DNA of 64,000 nt from IMG/VR virus record IMGVR_UViG_3300034105_004543, positions 1 through 64,000 of that record. The stretch is one strand, 5' to 3'. The notes beneath the pieces are model-generated. The model was not told the DNA's origin, ran no database searches, and saw only the letters and a list, made by a program, of their open reading frames with translations. The DNA is from a virus. Within the stretch, counting starts at the first letter, position 1. Every line of letters begins with the position of its first letter. Shown one piece after another: positions 40,666 to 49,486 of this stretch. The translations under genes and the position numbers were made by a program.

Positions 40666-42417
40666 ATGGAACATTCTAAAGAATTACAATTACTGATAGT
40701 TTCTTTAATAGACTGCAGAGATAGGGGAAAAAGCTCAACTGGAGAGTTTACTAGAATGAGAGGAAAAACATCACTGTTTTCTGAGATTGGTGTACTTACT
40801 GCTTATTTGGATGATGAATGTACCGATGTTGGATTAGCACAAAGATTATATCATCTCCGTGAAAATATTAATTTTGTACAATATTGTGGATGCTGTAGGG
40901 AAAGAGGAATTTTAAATTCTAGAAAATTTCATAGATTAAGTACCGGTTATTTTGCAACATGTGGTTCTAAAGAATGCAAGAGAAAAACTAAAATTAATTC
41001 ATTTAGATCAACAATAGAAGAAAAATATGATGGTAACTATTTCGGAGAAGGTTCAGTAGCTAGAGAAAAATATAAATCAACAATGATTGGGAAATATGGC
41101 GTTGATCATAACTGGAAATCAGGTGAATTGAGGGATGCTGCTGAAACGACAATGATTGAGAAATATGGGGTAAAAAATGCTTTGTCTAATCCTGAAATAT
41201 TGGAAAAAAGAAATCTAACATGTATAAGTAAACATGGAACGTTAGATTTTATTAATTCAGAAAAATCAAAAGCAACAACTTTTATTAAATATGGTAAGAA
41301 TAATGCTATGCAAAATGATGCAATAGCAAGAAAAGTTGCTATGTCCTCATCAGCGACAAAACAGAGGATCTTATCCGATAAATTGGAATTTTTTAATATA
41401 ACACTTCTTAATTATAATTCAATAAGATCCAAATTTTTGTGTAATAAATGCTCAACTGTATTTGATAATCACCCAGTTACTATAAATCATAAGATAAGAA
41501 TAGGATCTGATCCATGTATTAAATGTAATCCACCAAGCCTTACCTCGTCCATAGCGGAGAATGAATTTTCAGATTTCATCACCACAATATATTCTGGAGA
41601 GATTAAAAAAAATGATAGAGAATTATTCAGAGGAAATCCAAAATTTTCTGAGGTTGATGTGTATTTACCTGAATTAAATATAGCTTTCGAGTATAATGGC
41701 TTATATTGGCATTCCGAAATTTATAAGAATCCCACATACCATATTGAAAAAACTCAAAATCTATTATCTAACGGGATTAAGCTGTATCATATTTGGGAGG
41801 ATGATTGGTTGTATAAGAAGGATATAGTAAAATCGATGGTGTCCGCGATATTAGGAACATGTACTAGAATATATGCAAGGAAATGTAGGGTTGATTACGT
41901 TACTTCCGCTGAGTATGTAAAATTTACTAAAGAAAATCATCTGAAGGGTTATTCAACGGCAAGTAAAGTGATAGGTCTTTATTACAATGATGAACTAATT
42001 TCTTTGATGAGTTTTTCGAAAACCCGTAAATTGATAGATTCAAGTACTAGCTTATATGAATATGAATTAATAAGAAGCTGCACGAAAATGAATTATAGTG
42101 TTGTTGGCGGAGCATCCAAATTATTTAATTTTTTCAATAATAATATAGGAAGATCATTAGTAACATATTGTGATGTATCATTTTCTCCCGATTTAACGAG
42201 TACTGCATATAGTAAATGCGGTATGGAATATTTGAAACTAACTAGCCCAGGATATTATTGGGTAATAGACGGAAAAAGATCAAATAGATTAAATTGGACG
42301 AAGCAGAAATTAATAGATGCTGGTTATCCACCAGAGAAAACAGCTGATGAGATTATGACAGGGATTGGTGCATATAAAATATGGGATTGCGGAAACCATA
42401 AATTTTCTAAAAAATAA
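40666..42417 (+). CDS. Large free-standing homing endonuclease (Vsr-like/Hef type)
   Basis: 583 residues. Cys pairs (CGCC, CGSKEC) near residue 70-105 and later CNKC/CIKC suggest zinc binding. Residues ~120-230 hold short repeats of the type MIGKYGVDHNW / MIEKYGVKNAL / FIKYGKNNAM, typical of DNA-binding arrays in phage endonucleases. The nuclease core has EVDVYLPELNIAFEYNGLYW followed by HSE, and LYHIWEDDWLYKKDIVKSM, fitting the Vsr-like EDxHD/PD-(D/E)XK group. The C-terminal part (YYNDELISLMSFSKTRK) is another specificity domain. It lies between the capsid terminator and a late-type promoter, so it is likely a mobile insertion. Confidence 0.82.
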   Translation: MEHSKELQLLIVSLIDCRDRGKSSTGEFTRMRGKTSLFSEIGVLTAYLDDECTDVGLAQRLYHLRENINFVQYCGCCRERGILNSRKFHRLSTGYFATCGSKECKRKTKINSFRSTIEEKYDGNYFGEGSVAREKYKSTMIGKYGVDHNWKSGELRDAAETTMIEKYGVKNALSNPEILEKRNLTCISKHGTLDFINSEKSKATTFIKYGKNNAMQNDAIARKVAMSSSATKQRILSDKLEFFNITLLNYNSIRSKFLCNKCSTVFDNHPVTINHKIRIGSDPCIKCNPPSLTSSIAENEFSDFITTIYSGEIKKNDRELFRGNPKFSEVDVYLPELNIAFEYNGLYWHSEIYKNPTYHIEKTQNLLSNGIKLYHIWEDDWLYKKDIVKSMVSAILGTCTRIYARKCRVDYVTSAEYVKFTKENHLKGYSTASKVIGLYYNDELISLMSFSKTRKLIDSSTSLYEYELIRSCTKMNYSVVGGASKLFNFFNNNIGRSLVTYCDVSFSPDLTSTAYSKCGMEYLKLTSPGYYWVIDGKRSNRLNWTKQKLIDAGYPPEKTADEIMTGIGAYKIWDCGNHKFSKK

Positions 42418-42418
42418 A

Positions 42419-42448
42419 AGGTCACAGATATTAGTGGCTTTTTATTTT
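42419..42448 (+). terminator. Weak terminator after endonuclease
   Basis: GGTCAC pairs with GTGGCT (two G-U pairs) around AGATATTA, flanked by A-run and T-run. Confidence 0.45.
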
Positions 42449-42459
42449 TCATTTCTGTC

Positions 42460-42468
42460 GATATATAG
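42460..42468 (+). promoter_or_regulatory. Putative late promoter box, GATATATAG
   Basis: Ends immediately before ATG 42469 and 22 bases before ATG 42490. The spacing seen at other boxes favours the second ATG as the real start. Confidence 0.55.
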
Positions 42469-42489
42469 ATGATAAAAATAAATAAATTT

Positions 42490-43647
42490 ATGAAAATCAT
42501 TCCATCTTTTGAGGATTTCGAACAGTATGAAGGTCTTATAGAAAATCTAGATCCATCGTTGCTTAAAGAGTTAAGATCCATAGAAATTCCAGAAATAACA
42601 TCCCCTATAAATGAGGGTAGAATTGCTAATTTTTTAACCAATAAACTTTCGAAGTTCCTTCTTGGATCTTTCTCTGGAGTTGGTATGATAGATGAAGCTA
42701 TCAAAGTGGTACTTGCCATTGAACTTGATCTTATTCAGAAATCTAGTGACTTTAAAAAGGAGGTAGCTAAAATTGAAGATCAGATAGACCAGCTCTCCAA
42801 GGAAAAAAACACAGATAAAATCACGGCGTTATCGAAGGAAAGGGAAGCCAAAATGAACGAATTTGATGCATACGAAAAAGCACAGAATCTCAAACTTAAA
42901 AAAGCAAGGGATGTAGCTAAACAAATCGTAAATGGCAATTCTAGAAGAAAGGAATATCTTGATTCCTGTTATGCAGAAAACGAGATAGAAATGGCTGAGC
43001 TTGAATATAGATTAGCAAAGGAAAGATCTGAGGATCAGACAGCATTAAAATCGTACGAGGAGAAACTTGCTAAAGCTAGAGAAGAAGCAGAAGCTAAAGC
43101 CAAGGAGATAGAAGAACAGATGAAGAAAGAGGAGGATAATAAGGAACCTAAGGAAGTAAAAACTGAGGTTTCGTTTGATGCTGAAAAGGAGAAAAAAATT
43201 ATATCAAGAAGAAAAGGTGGTGATGTAATTAAAAGAAAAAATGAACTTGAAAAGGAGATAGCTGATATTAAATCAGATATGGAGAGAAGATTAAATCAAA
43301 TTTCTAATAAGATAAAGAAATCCACTAAACCACTAACGGAAAGATACTTAGAAAATGCAAAACTCGATCTGATAGAGATGGCAACTGCACTTGATTATAA
43401 AAAGGAGCTTCTTTCAACATTTAGAAATCTAGGTAAGAATGCAACTGAAATTGAGAAATCACTTGGTAATAATAAGGAATTTAAGGATGCTATAGATAAG
43501 ATTAATAAAGGTGCGGGTAATGCTAAACAGATAAAAGGTGAGGTGTTAAAAGCATTTAGAGATGCATTCTCAACAGTCGGTATTGGTAAATCTGGTGTAT
43601 TAACTATAGGAATCATAGACAATCTTAAAGAAAAAATAAATAAATAA
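42490..43647 (+). CDS. Coiled-coil protein with capsid-targeting-like start
   Basis: 385 residues from ATG 42490. The ATG at 42469 abuts the promoter box and is unlikely. The start MKIIPSFEDFEQYEG has the Phe-x-x-Phe amphipathic pattern of the T4 internal-protein targeting peptide (MKTYQEFIAEA), and SPINEGRIANF near residue 37 is a possible processing site. A short hydrophobic patch follows (KFLLGSFSGVGM). Then come ~230 residues of E/K/A-rich coiled coil with DQIDQLSKEKN and AREEAEAKAKEIEEQMKKEE. It starts a series of similar genes. A scaffold or internal head role is inferred. Confidence 0.6.
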   Translation: MKIIPSFEDFEQYEGLIENLDPSLLKELRSIEIPEITSPINEGRIANFLTNKLSKFLLGSFSGVGMIDEAIKVVLAIELDLIQKSSDFKKEVAKIEDQIDQLSKEKNTDKITALSKEREAKMNEFDAYEKAQNLKLKKARDVAKQIVNGNSRRKEYLDSCYAENEIEMAELEYRLAKERSEDQTALKSYEEKLAKAREEAEAKAKEIEEQMKKEEDNKEPKEVKTEVSFDAEKEKKIISRRKGGDVIKRKNELEKEIADIKSDMERRLNQISNKIKKSTKPLTERYLENAKLDLIEMATALDYKKELLSTFRNLGKNATEIEKSLGNNKEFKDAIDKINKGAGNAKQIKGEVLKAFRDAFSTVGIGKSGVLTIGIIDNLKEKINK

Positions 43648-43649
43648 TC

Positions 43650-44552
43650 ATGACTTTAAAATTTAAAGATTGGGATCAACTCAACGAGGCTAGCATAATC
43701 GATAAAGTAAAAAACTGGTTTAGTAGCAAATTTGGCGGACCTATAGCTAAGATAGATGATATCGTGGAAGAATATAGATCTGCTGAGGGTGATTATGTGG
43801 ATGAATGGGAAAAACTTAAAGGTGAACTCGACAAACTTGATCTTGAGAAGGGTCAAACCAAAAGTGATCCAGCTGAACTTAAAAGAATTGAAAAATTCAT
43901 AGATAAAAATAATCAGGCATTGGAAGCTGGAGAAAAGGCCCATGCTAAGAGGATAGATCTTATTATGAAGGAGGTTAAGCAGGAAATCAATGGCGATACA
44001 AAACTTAGAAAATACTGGGAATATAATAAAACAAAGGTTGACGCTGAGGTTGCTGAAGAAATGTATAATAGAGCTAAGAATTTAGCAGATGCAGCATTGG
44101 GTAAATCCCTATACAATAAATACAAATCGACTGTTATAAAAGCTAAAGAAAAAGATTTAGAATTTAGAAAGTTGTACGGAGATCTCATAGGCGGTACAGG
44201 GAGAGGCAAAGAAAATGAGCCAAATTCCACTGTTCCTGGTGGGGGATCTACTGGATTAAGCGATTCCCAAATGGAACAGTTTTTAAATATGTCCATAACT
44301 GATTTTTCAAAAAGCTCTAGAACCATGGATAAGGGTGATATTAGAGAACTAGTTTCTTTTCTTATAAGAAAAAGAAATGATCTCTACGTACAGATGGATC
44401 TTGAAAGAGATGCTCTTAATGAACTAATAGCTAGAAAGCAAGGTGCTGGTGCAACTAAAGAAAGCGCAGCAACTAAGCTTAAAGAGATACGTGAAAAATA
44501 CATGGATAAGATCAGGGATCTTAGAGGAAAAATAACTGTGGTTAGAAGATGA
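43650..44552 (+). CDS. Coiled-coil protein with LNE-A targeting-like start
   Basis: 300 residues. The start MTLKFKDWDQLNEASIID places L11-N12-E13 before A14, the same positions as in the protein at 51809 and very like T4 MKTYQEFIAEA. The rest is charged helix with coiled-coil character; a Gly/Pro-rich break (GGTGRGKENEPNSTVPGGGS) at about 188-207 separates two helical halves. Its TGA stop overlaps the next start (ATGA). Probably an internal head protein, by inference. Confidence 0.6.
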   Translation: MTLKFKDWDQLNEASIIDKVKNWFSSKFGGPIAKIDDIVEEYRSAEGDYVDEWEKLKGELDKLDLEKGQTKSDPAELKRIEKFIDKNNQALEAGEKAHAKRIDLIMKEVKQEINGDTKLRKYWEYNKTKVDAEVAEEMYNRAKNLADAALGKSLYNKYKSTVIKAKEKDLEFRKLYGDLIGGTGRGKENEPNSTVPGGGSTGLSDSQMEQFLNMSITDFSKSSRTMDKGDIRELVSFLIRKRNDLYVQMDLERDALNELIARKQGAGATKESAATKLKEIREKYMDKIRDLRGKITVVRR

Positions 44553-44809
44553 TAACATTTAATTCGTTTAGATTACTCGAAGAAGAATCAGAGGCAACAA
44601 AAATACAGCAACTAAGATTGCAGTTGTCCCAAAATTTTGATGAGTTAACTGATGCAAAATCTATTAAAAAAGAAGGTGATCCAGCCTCTGAAGCAGCAAG
44701 TCTTGATCAGCAAGCAGCAGTTCATATTAAAGTATCCAATACAATGAAAGCTCTTTCAGCAGAAATTAAAAAACAACCAAAAACAGTAGCTACGCCTGCT
44801 GCAACATAA
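44549..44809 (+). CDS. Small helical protein with targeting-like start
   Basis: 86 residues. MITFNSFRLLEEESEATK again shows the Phe-x-x-Phe-x-L-L-E-E pattern, and the remainder is a Gln/Ala/Lys-rich helix ending in KKQPKTVATPAAT. The size and basic, helical character are like T4 internal proteins IPI-IPIII. It is coupled to the upstream gene by a 4-base overlap. Confidence 0.55.
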   Translation: MITFNSFRLLEEESEATKIQQLRLQLSQNFDELTDAKSIKKEGDPASEAASLDQQAAVHIKVSNTMKALSAEIKKQPKTVATPAAT

Positions 44810-44821
44810 ACTAATAAAGAT

Positions 44822-47362
44822 ATGAATCAATATTTAAAAAATAATCCTGTAGCTAGATCAATATTCGAAAACCATAGGGAGGAGACAATCGGAAATCTAT
44901 TCGAAAATGAAGTTGTTGATGCACTTTTAAGAACCATCTGCGATGCTTGCTTGGATATCTACCAAAAGATAACTTTCGACGTAGCACCGGGTAGTGACAG
45001 AAATCCTAATGGTACCAGAGAAAAGCTTAGTCCACTTGTTGATGCAAAAAGTATTACTAATCTTATAGCTATTCTTAGAAATGACTCAGCAGAAAATGCA
45101 GTCAGAAATCCAGCTTATGCTGATTCTAAAAATCTATATTTGCAATCCCTTGAAAAATATACAGAGGCCTTAAAAGTTGCATGTGATATAAACAAGTCAA
45201 ATGAAAAATTCATACTTGATTATATCAAAGCCTGTGCTAACGTTAAGCAGAAGCAAACCGAATATATGGCAAAAGCATATAAGGATGAAATGGAAGCTAA
45301 AGTTAATGATTCTGAATCTTACTATTTTGGGGAAGACATCGTGGACGTAAACGAAAGTGGAATTTTTACTGGATATAGAGGTAGAGTCGAGGATCTTAGA
45401 AAGATATTGACTAATCTTATACTCTCATCTAAAGACAAGACATCAAAGAATGGGTACGGCAGGGATTGGCAAACAACATTTGTTGATCTTGATGAAAAAA
45501 GAAAAATCCTGGATATAAACAAGGGAGCATTCGGTGAGAAGGATAAAAAAGCACTAGATGAATTGGAAAAGCAAGTTGATAAATATAGACTTGAGTTTAT
45601 AAAAGCTTCCAATATCGCAATAGATAAATCATTAGCTGCTGTTGAAAATGACGAGGAACTTAATGGAGCTTATGGTGATGTTAATACACTCTGTGACGAA
45701 GCTAAATTGTTAAAAACTAGAGCTGAATCCCAATATACAACCGCTATAGTCGCAATAAAGGATGAGCATAAAGAAAAGGAAGAGGTTTTTAATAAGACTT
45801 TATTTCCTATAAGTAAGGGTAATACTGATGCGGATGATAAATTTAAAGATAGCGGATTAATCTTTGCTATTCAGAAAGCTCTTTGTGATGGTATACCATC
45901 GGCTGGAAAATTAATAAGATCTAAAGGTGGACCTAATGGTAAATATGGACCAGCTACCAAGTCCGTTATTGCAACTATACAAAAGATGGAGGGAAATAAA
46001 AATGTTAATGGTGAAATAGATCAGGCTTTGCTTACTGATATACTTTCTTCTGATTGGGTCTCCACTGCAAATAAGACAGCAATAAATAAAGCATTGGATA
46101 TTGCAAAAGTTAAAATGAATGATGGTCTTTCGACTGTTTTCTCCTTCAGTGATTTCGTGGGTGAGAGTAATAAAGTTAATGAAGGAAAGATTACCATCAA
46201 TAATGATGATTTTGAAAAAGAATTGGCTTCCCAATACAATCAATCTATTTCTGTAGAACCTCTTTCCCAACCCAAAAGTAAATCCCAACCAAAGGAAGGT
46301 GAGGAGGATGGTGACACTGATTCAAGTGGATCAAAATCAGCGGATGCTAATAAGCTTGCAGAAAAGCTTAGAAGCGTTTATAAAATTGATGTTGAAGGAA
46401 AAAACTTTACAAGACCTGATGGATCACTTAAACCTTCGTATAATCCCAAATTCATGGAAGCTTGGATAAAAGCTTTAGATGGTGTATCTACCTCTCCTGG
46501 AGACTATGGATATTTCTTTAATGATGGGGGTTTATATAAAATAAACAGAAAAGAAACATCTCTAAAATCACCATCGAATTGGTCTAAATTTGAAAAAGTT
46601 GATGAGAAAGACGATGCTTTTCTATTCTTTAAAAACAACGCATCACATTTTAAGACAATCGGATATATTAATGGTGCTAAAAAATATGATGCTCTTAATA
46701 AATTTGCATCAGCAATTTCTGAAAATAAACTAAAGAAATTTAATAATATATCAAAAAAGATTGGAAGTATATTAATGAATAAAGAGACTCCCTTCATATC
46801 AATGGAAAATATGAAAGGTGATATAAAAACGGTATTTGATATTGCTTTAGATACCAATTCTACGAATCCTGATATGGGAGTATATGAATTTGTATTATTA
46901 AATACACTGCTTGTTTCCGTATCCAATTGTGTAACGTATGACCCAGATAAGAAAAAATATATTCCTTGTATTAAATGGATTTCTGATAACATTTTAACTG
47001 AAGAAGTTTGTCAGGGTGTTGCTGATGATAGATTATTAAATGACGATGCTCCCGACGGTTCATTATTAATATTCACTAAGGACACATTAATTAATCCAAA
47101 AAGAAGCGATATAGAATCCATATTGAATAAAAAAAATAACGACGGATGGTCCAATCAGAAAGAACTTTCATCTCTTGCTCCGCTTATTAAATTGAGACCT
47201 GGAACAGGAATGAAGACAGCTAAAGGTATAGTTATCCTGAATCTTAGAAGAATTTCTAAAACGATATATCCAGCGATTTCTAATCTGTGTAAGAGAATGA
47301 ATACTGTTGAATTTAAAGATTTTCCTCAGGTGCTACCAAATAAATGTATTGAAATAAAATAA
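44822..47362 (+). CDS. Large protein with peptidoglycan-binding-like domain
   Basis: 846 residues. The N-terminal ~330 residues are helical and charged. Residues ~345-410 (KLIRSKGGPNGKYGPATKSV, then IATIQKMEGNKNVNGEIDQA) fit the PG_binding_1 pattern (G.DG.+G..T...+..+Q...G...G..+). VNESGIFTG (~175) and NKVNEGKIT (~460) are possible protease sites. Residues ~560-650 form a folded domain with GDYGYFFNDGGLYKI. It lies at the end of the coiled-coil gene series and is closed by a strong terminator. It may be an internal protein that binds cell wall on ejection, but could act in lysis. Not assigned. Confidence 0.5.
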   Translation: MNQYLKNNPVARSIFENHREETIGNLFENEVVDALLRTICDACLDIYQKITFDVAPGSDRNPNGTREKLSPLVDAKSITNLIAILRNDSAENAVRNPAYADSKNLYLQSLEKYTEALKVACDINKSNEKFILDYIKACANVKQKQTEYMAKAYKDEMEAKVNDSESYYFGEDIVDVNESGIFTGYRGRVEDLRKILTNLILSSKDKTSKNGYGRDWQTTFVDLDEKRKILDINKGAFGEKDKKALDELEKQVDKYRLEFIKASNIAIDKSLAAVENDEELNGAYGDVNTLCDEAKLLKTRAESQYTTAIVAIKDEHKEKEEVFNKTLFPISKGNTDADDKFKDSGLIFAIQKALCDGIPSAGKLIRSKGGPNGKYGPATKSVIATIQKMEGNKNVNGEIDQALLTDILSSDWVSTANKTAINKALDIAKVKMNDGLSTVFSFSDFVGESNKVNEGKITINNDDFEKELASQYNQSISVEPLSQPKSKSQPKEGEEDGDTDSSGSKSADANKLAEKLRSVYKIDVEGKNFTRPDGSLKPSYNPKFMEAWIKALDGVSTSPGDYGYFFNDGGLYKINRKETSLKSPSNWSKFEKVDEKDDAFLFFKNNASHFKTIGYINGAKKYDALNKFASAISENKLKKFNNISKKIGSILMNKETPFISMENMKGDIKTVFDIALDTNSTNPDMGVYEFVLLNTLLVSVSNCVTYDPDKKKYIPCIKWISDNILTEEVCQGVADDRLLNDDAPDGSLLIFTKDTLINPKRSDIESILNKKNNDGWSNQKELSSLAPLIKLRPGTGMKTAKGIVILNLRRISKTIYPAISNLCKRMNTVEFKDFPQVLPNKCIEIK

Positions 47363-47368
47363 TAAAAT

Positions 47369-47417
47369 TTTACACAAAAAAAGGAGGATCTTAAAAATCC
47401 TCCTTTTTTTGTGTAAA
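47369..47417 (+). terminator. Strong bidirectional terminator, 21-bp stem
   Basis: Perfect inverted repeat 47369-47389 / 47397-47417, core GGAGGAT/ATCCTCC with flanking A and T runs. The right arm overlaps the -7 box of the next promoter. Confidence 0.9.
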
Positions 47418-47421
47418 TTTG
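47414..47421 (+). promoter_or_regulatory. Bacteroidota-type -7 box TAAATTTG
   Basis: TAAATTTG fits TAnnTTTG and lies 41 bases before the kinase ATG. Its first bases belong to the terminator stem. Confidence 0.45.
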
Positions 47422-47461
47422 TAGGGCCGAAATCAAATTAATTTTTGCATCTATAATATTT

Positions 47462-48016
47462 ATGATATACGTATTTGAAGGACCCAGAAATTCGGGAAAG
47501 ACATACCTTTCCAAAGCTATAGAAAGAAGCTTGCTTATAAAAAGATTCCAATTTGACTTTGGTAGCTATTTTAATCTATTGGAATTATCAAGTAAAGATA
47601 ACAGGGAAGCTCATACATTCTCCATGGGTAAGGAACTTATGATAATGCAAATGGCCAGAGATCTTAAAAGATCACTTCCTGATTATATACATGATAGAGG
47701 TATATTAACCGTTCTAGCTTGGGGTCTATCAGAGAATAGAATAACTGAGGCTGATGTTATAAAGCAGATAGAATTTATAAGGGAGCATGATCTCATGTCC
47801 GAAATTACCATTATCTATGTTAATGGTGTGAATCCTGACAAATCTGATAGAAATAAGGATCAGTGGGATTATGCGGAACTAGATGACAAGGAGAGATCTG
47901 CTTTTAAATTTGTTATTTTTAAATTCATGGAACTTGGATTTCAAAATGTAAAGATCTTCGAAAACAAATTTGATGCCGAGAGCATCGAGACATTAAAGAA
48001 TTATATAAACGATTAA
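47462..48016 (+). CDS. P-loop kinase, thymidylate-kinase-like
   Basis: 184 residues. The Walker A loop is FEGPRNSGKTYLSKA (about 5-19), and YIHDRGILTVLAWGLSE near residue 75 resembles the DR motif of nucleoside/nucleotide kinases (thymidylate kinase: ...DRY..S..AY). A lid-like segment SDRNKDQWDYAELDD follows. It probably phosphorylates a (deoxy)nucleoside or its monophosphate. It is 12 bases upstream of the asparagine synthetase gene and shares its host-type promoter. Other P-loop kinases are possible. Confidence 0.6.
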   Translation: MIYVFEGPRNSGKTYLSKAIERSLLIKRFQFDFGSYFNLLELSSKDNREAHTFSMGKELMIMQMARDLKRSLPDYIHDRGILTVLAWGLSENRITEADVIKQIEFIREHDLMSEITIIYVNGVNPDKSDRNKDQWDYAELDDKERSAFKFVIFKFMELGFQNVKIFENKFDAESIETLKNYIND

Positions 48017-48028
48017 ATAGATATAATT

Positions 48029-49435
48029 ATGTGTGGTATAATACTAACAACCGGAGCTGGTACGAATCCCGAAATATTAGATTCTATAAAGCATAGAGGT
48101 ATAGAAAGTCACAAGGAATCTTTCGGTAACATTACATTGTGTCACCATAGGCTTCCAATTCAAACTTTGGATGGTGATAACTGGGGACAACCGATTGAGG
48201 TCGCTAAGGACATCTATATGATGTTTAACGGGGAGATATTCAATTATGATCAGAACCTATTTTCATCCGATACTGAATATCTATGTAATCTCTTTTCTAA
48301 ACTAAACGGAGTTAATCTTGAATTCTTCTCCGCTATATACATACCTCACATATGCACATGGGACGGATTTTGGTCGATAGTTTTATATAGCACTGTAACT
48401 GGTCAGGTAATATCATTTACTGATCCACTCGGAAAGAAGTGTCTCTATAAGAATGAACTTGGTGAAATTTGTTCCGAAATTAAAGGTCTATACACCAATA
48501 ATTCTAAAATAGATGAAAAGTTCATAAGCACAGTTAGAAAATTTGGATATAATACCGACAACAGAACAGCCTATACAAACATAAAGAGGCTTCTACCAAA
48601 CACATTGTATTCTTGGAATATGGAATCACCTATGTTTGAACAGACCTATGCTGAGTATTATAGAATATGGGACACTCCAATTCCTGAGCTTAAAGATGCT
48701 GACTATGAAACACATAAAGATTGGTTATGGGACAAGATGTTCGAGAGTGTTAATAATAGGCTTGTTTCTAGAAACTATCCTATATCAATATTGGTTTCAG
48801 GTGGACTTGATTCCGCGATAATTGCAGCGATTCTGAAAGAAACTGGTGCTGATGTTAAATGGTTTAGTATAGAGAATGGTGAAACCCCCTTTGTTAATGA
48901 TTTAGAAGCTCATTTAGAGACTTCTACAAATTTTCTAGACTATGATATGGACTCGGAAAAAAATGCTCTTATATACGCCCAATGGAACGAATCACCCATA
49001 GATCTTGGTTCCGTAATTCCCCAATATCACCTGTTTGAATCCATTAGAAAAAATACTGATTATAGAATAGTTATAAGTGGCGATGGCTCTGATGAGCTAT
49101 TTGGTGGTTACTCACGTATACACGAGTACGATTCACAAAAATCTGATATATTCCAAGAGCTTAGCTTTTATCATCTGCCAAGACTTGATAAGATGTCAAT
49201 GGCTCATACTCTAGAATTGAGATCACCATTCTTAAATAACGACATCATCAGATTTGCAATGCACCTTCCATTAGAATGGAGAACTGATAAAAAAATACTA
49301 AAGGACGCATTTGGTCCGATGCTTCCTGATTCAGTCGTAAATAGAAAAAAAGAAGCTCTGAAAAATCCTGAAATAAAGGAGAATAAATTAGCATATAGAC
49401 AAAAAGCTGTGGATTTGTTCCTATCCAAAGCCTAG
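48029..49435 (+). CDS. asnB: Glutamine-hydrolysing asparagine synthetase (AsnB-like)
   Basis: 468 residues. Class II glutaminase: Cys2 nucleophile (MCGIILTTGAG), IKHRGIESH, MFNGEIFNYD. Synthetase domain: PP-loop SILVSGGLDSAIIAA (about 253-267), ISGDGSDELFGGYSR, and LDKMSMAHTLELRSPFLNND. All catalytic motifs are present. It is shorter than E. coli AsnB (554 aa), mainly in the glutaminase domain. It makes asparagine from aspartate, ATP and glutamine; some relatives amidate other substrates. With Asn-rich virion proteins, boosting asparagine supply is one possible reason for carriage. Confidence 0.87.
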   Translation: MCGIILTTGAGTNPEILDSIKHRGIESHKESFGNITLCHHRLPIQTLDGDNWGQPIEVAKDIYMMFNGEIFNYDQNLFSSDTEYLCNLFSKLNGVNLEFFSAIYIPHICTWDGFWSIVLYSTVTGQVISFTDPLGKKCLYKNELGEICSEIKGLYTNNSKIDEKFISTVRKFGYNTDNRTAYTNIKRLLPNTLYSWNMESPMFEQTYAEYYRIWDTPIPELKDADYETHKDWLWDKMFESVNNRLVSRNYPISILVSGGLDSAIIAAILKETGADVKWFSIENGETPFVNDLEAHLETSTNFLDYDMDSEKNALIYAQWNESPIDLGSVIPQYHLFESIRKNTDYRIVISGDGSDELFGGYSRIHEYDSQKSDIFQELSFYHLPRLDKMSMAHTLELRSPFLNNDIIRFAMHLPLEWRTDKKILKDAFGPMLPDSVVNRKKEALKNPEIKENKLAYRQKAVDLFLSKA

Positions 49436-49459
49436 TCTTTATTAATCTGAATCTTCTTG

Positions 49460-49468
49460 GATATATAC
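49460..49468 (+). promoter_or_regulatory. Putative late promoter box, GATATATAC
   Basis: Ends 19 bases before ATG 49487. A TTG at 49457 in the same frame lies in front of the box and is therefore unlikely to be the start. Confidence 0.5.
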
Positions 49469-49486
49469 ATAAATAAAAATCTAAGA

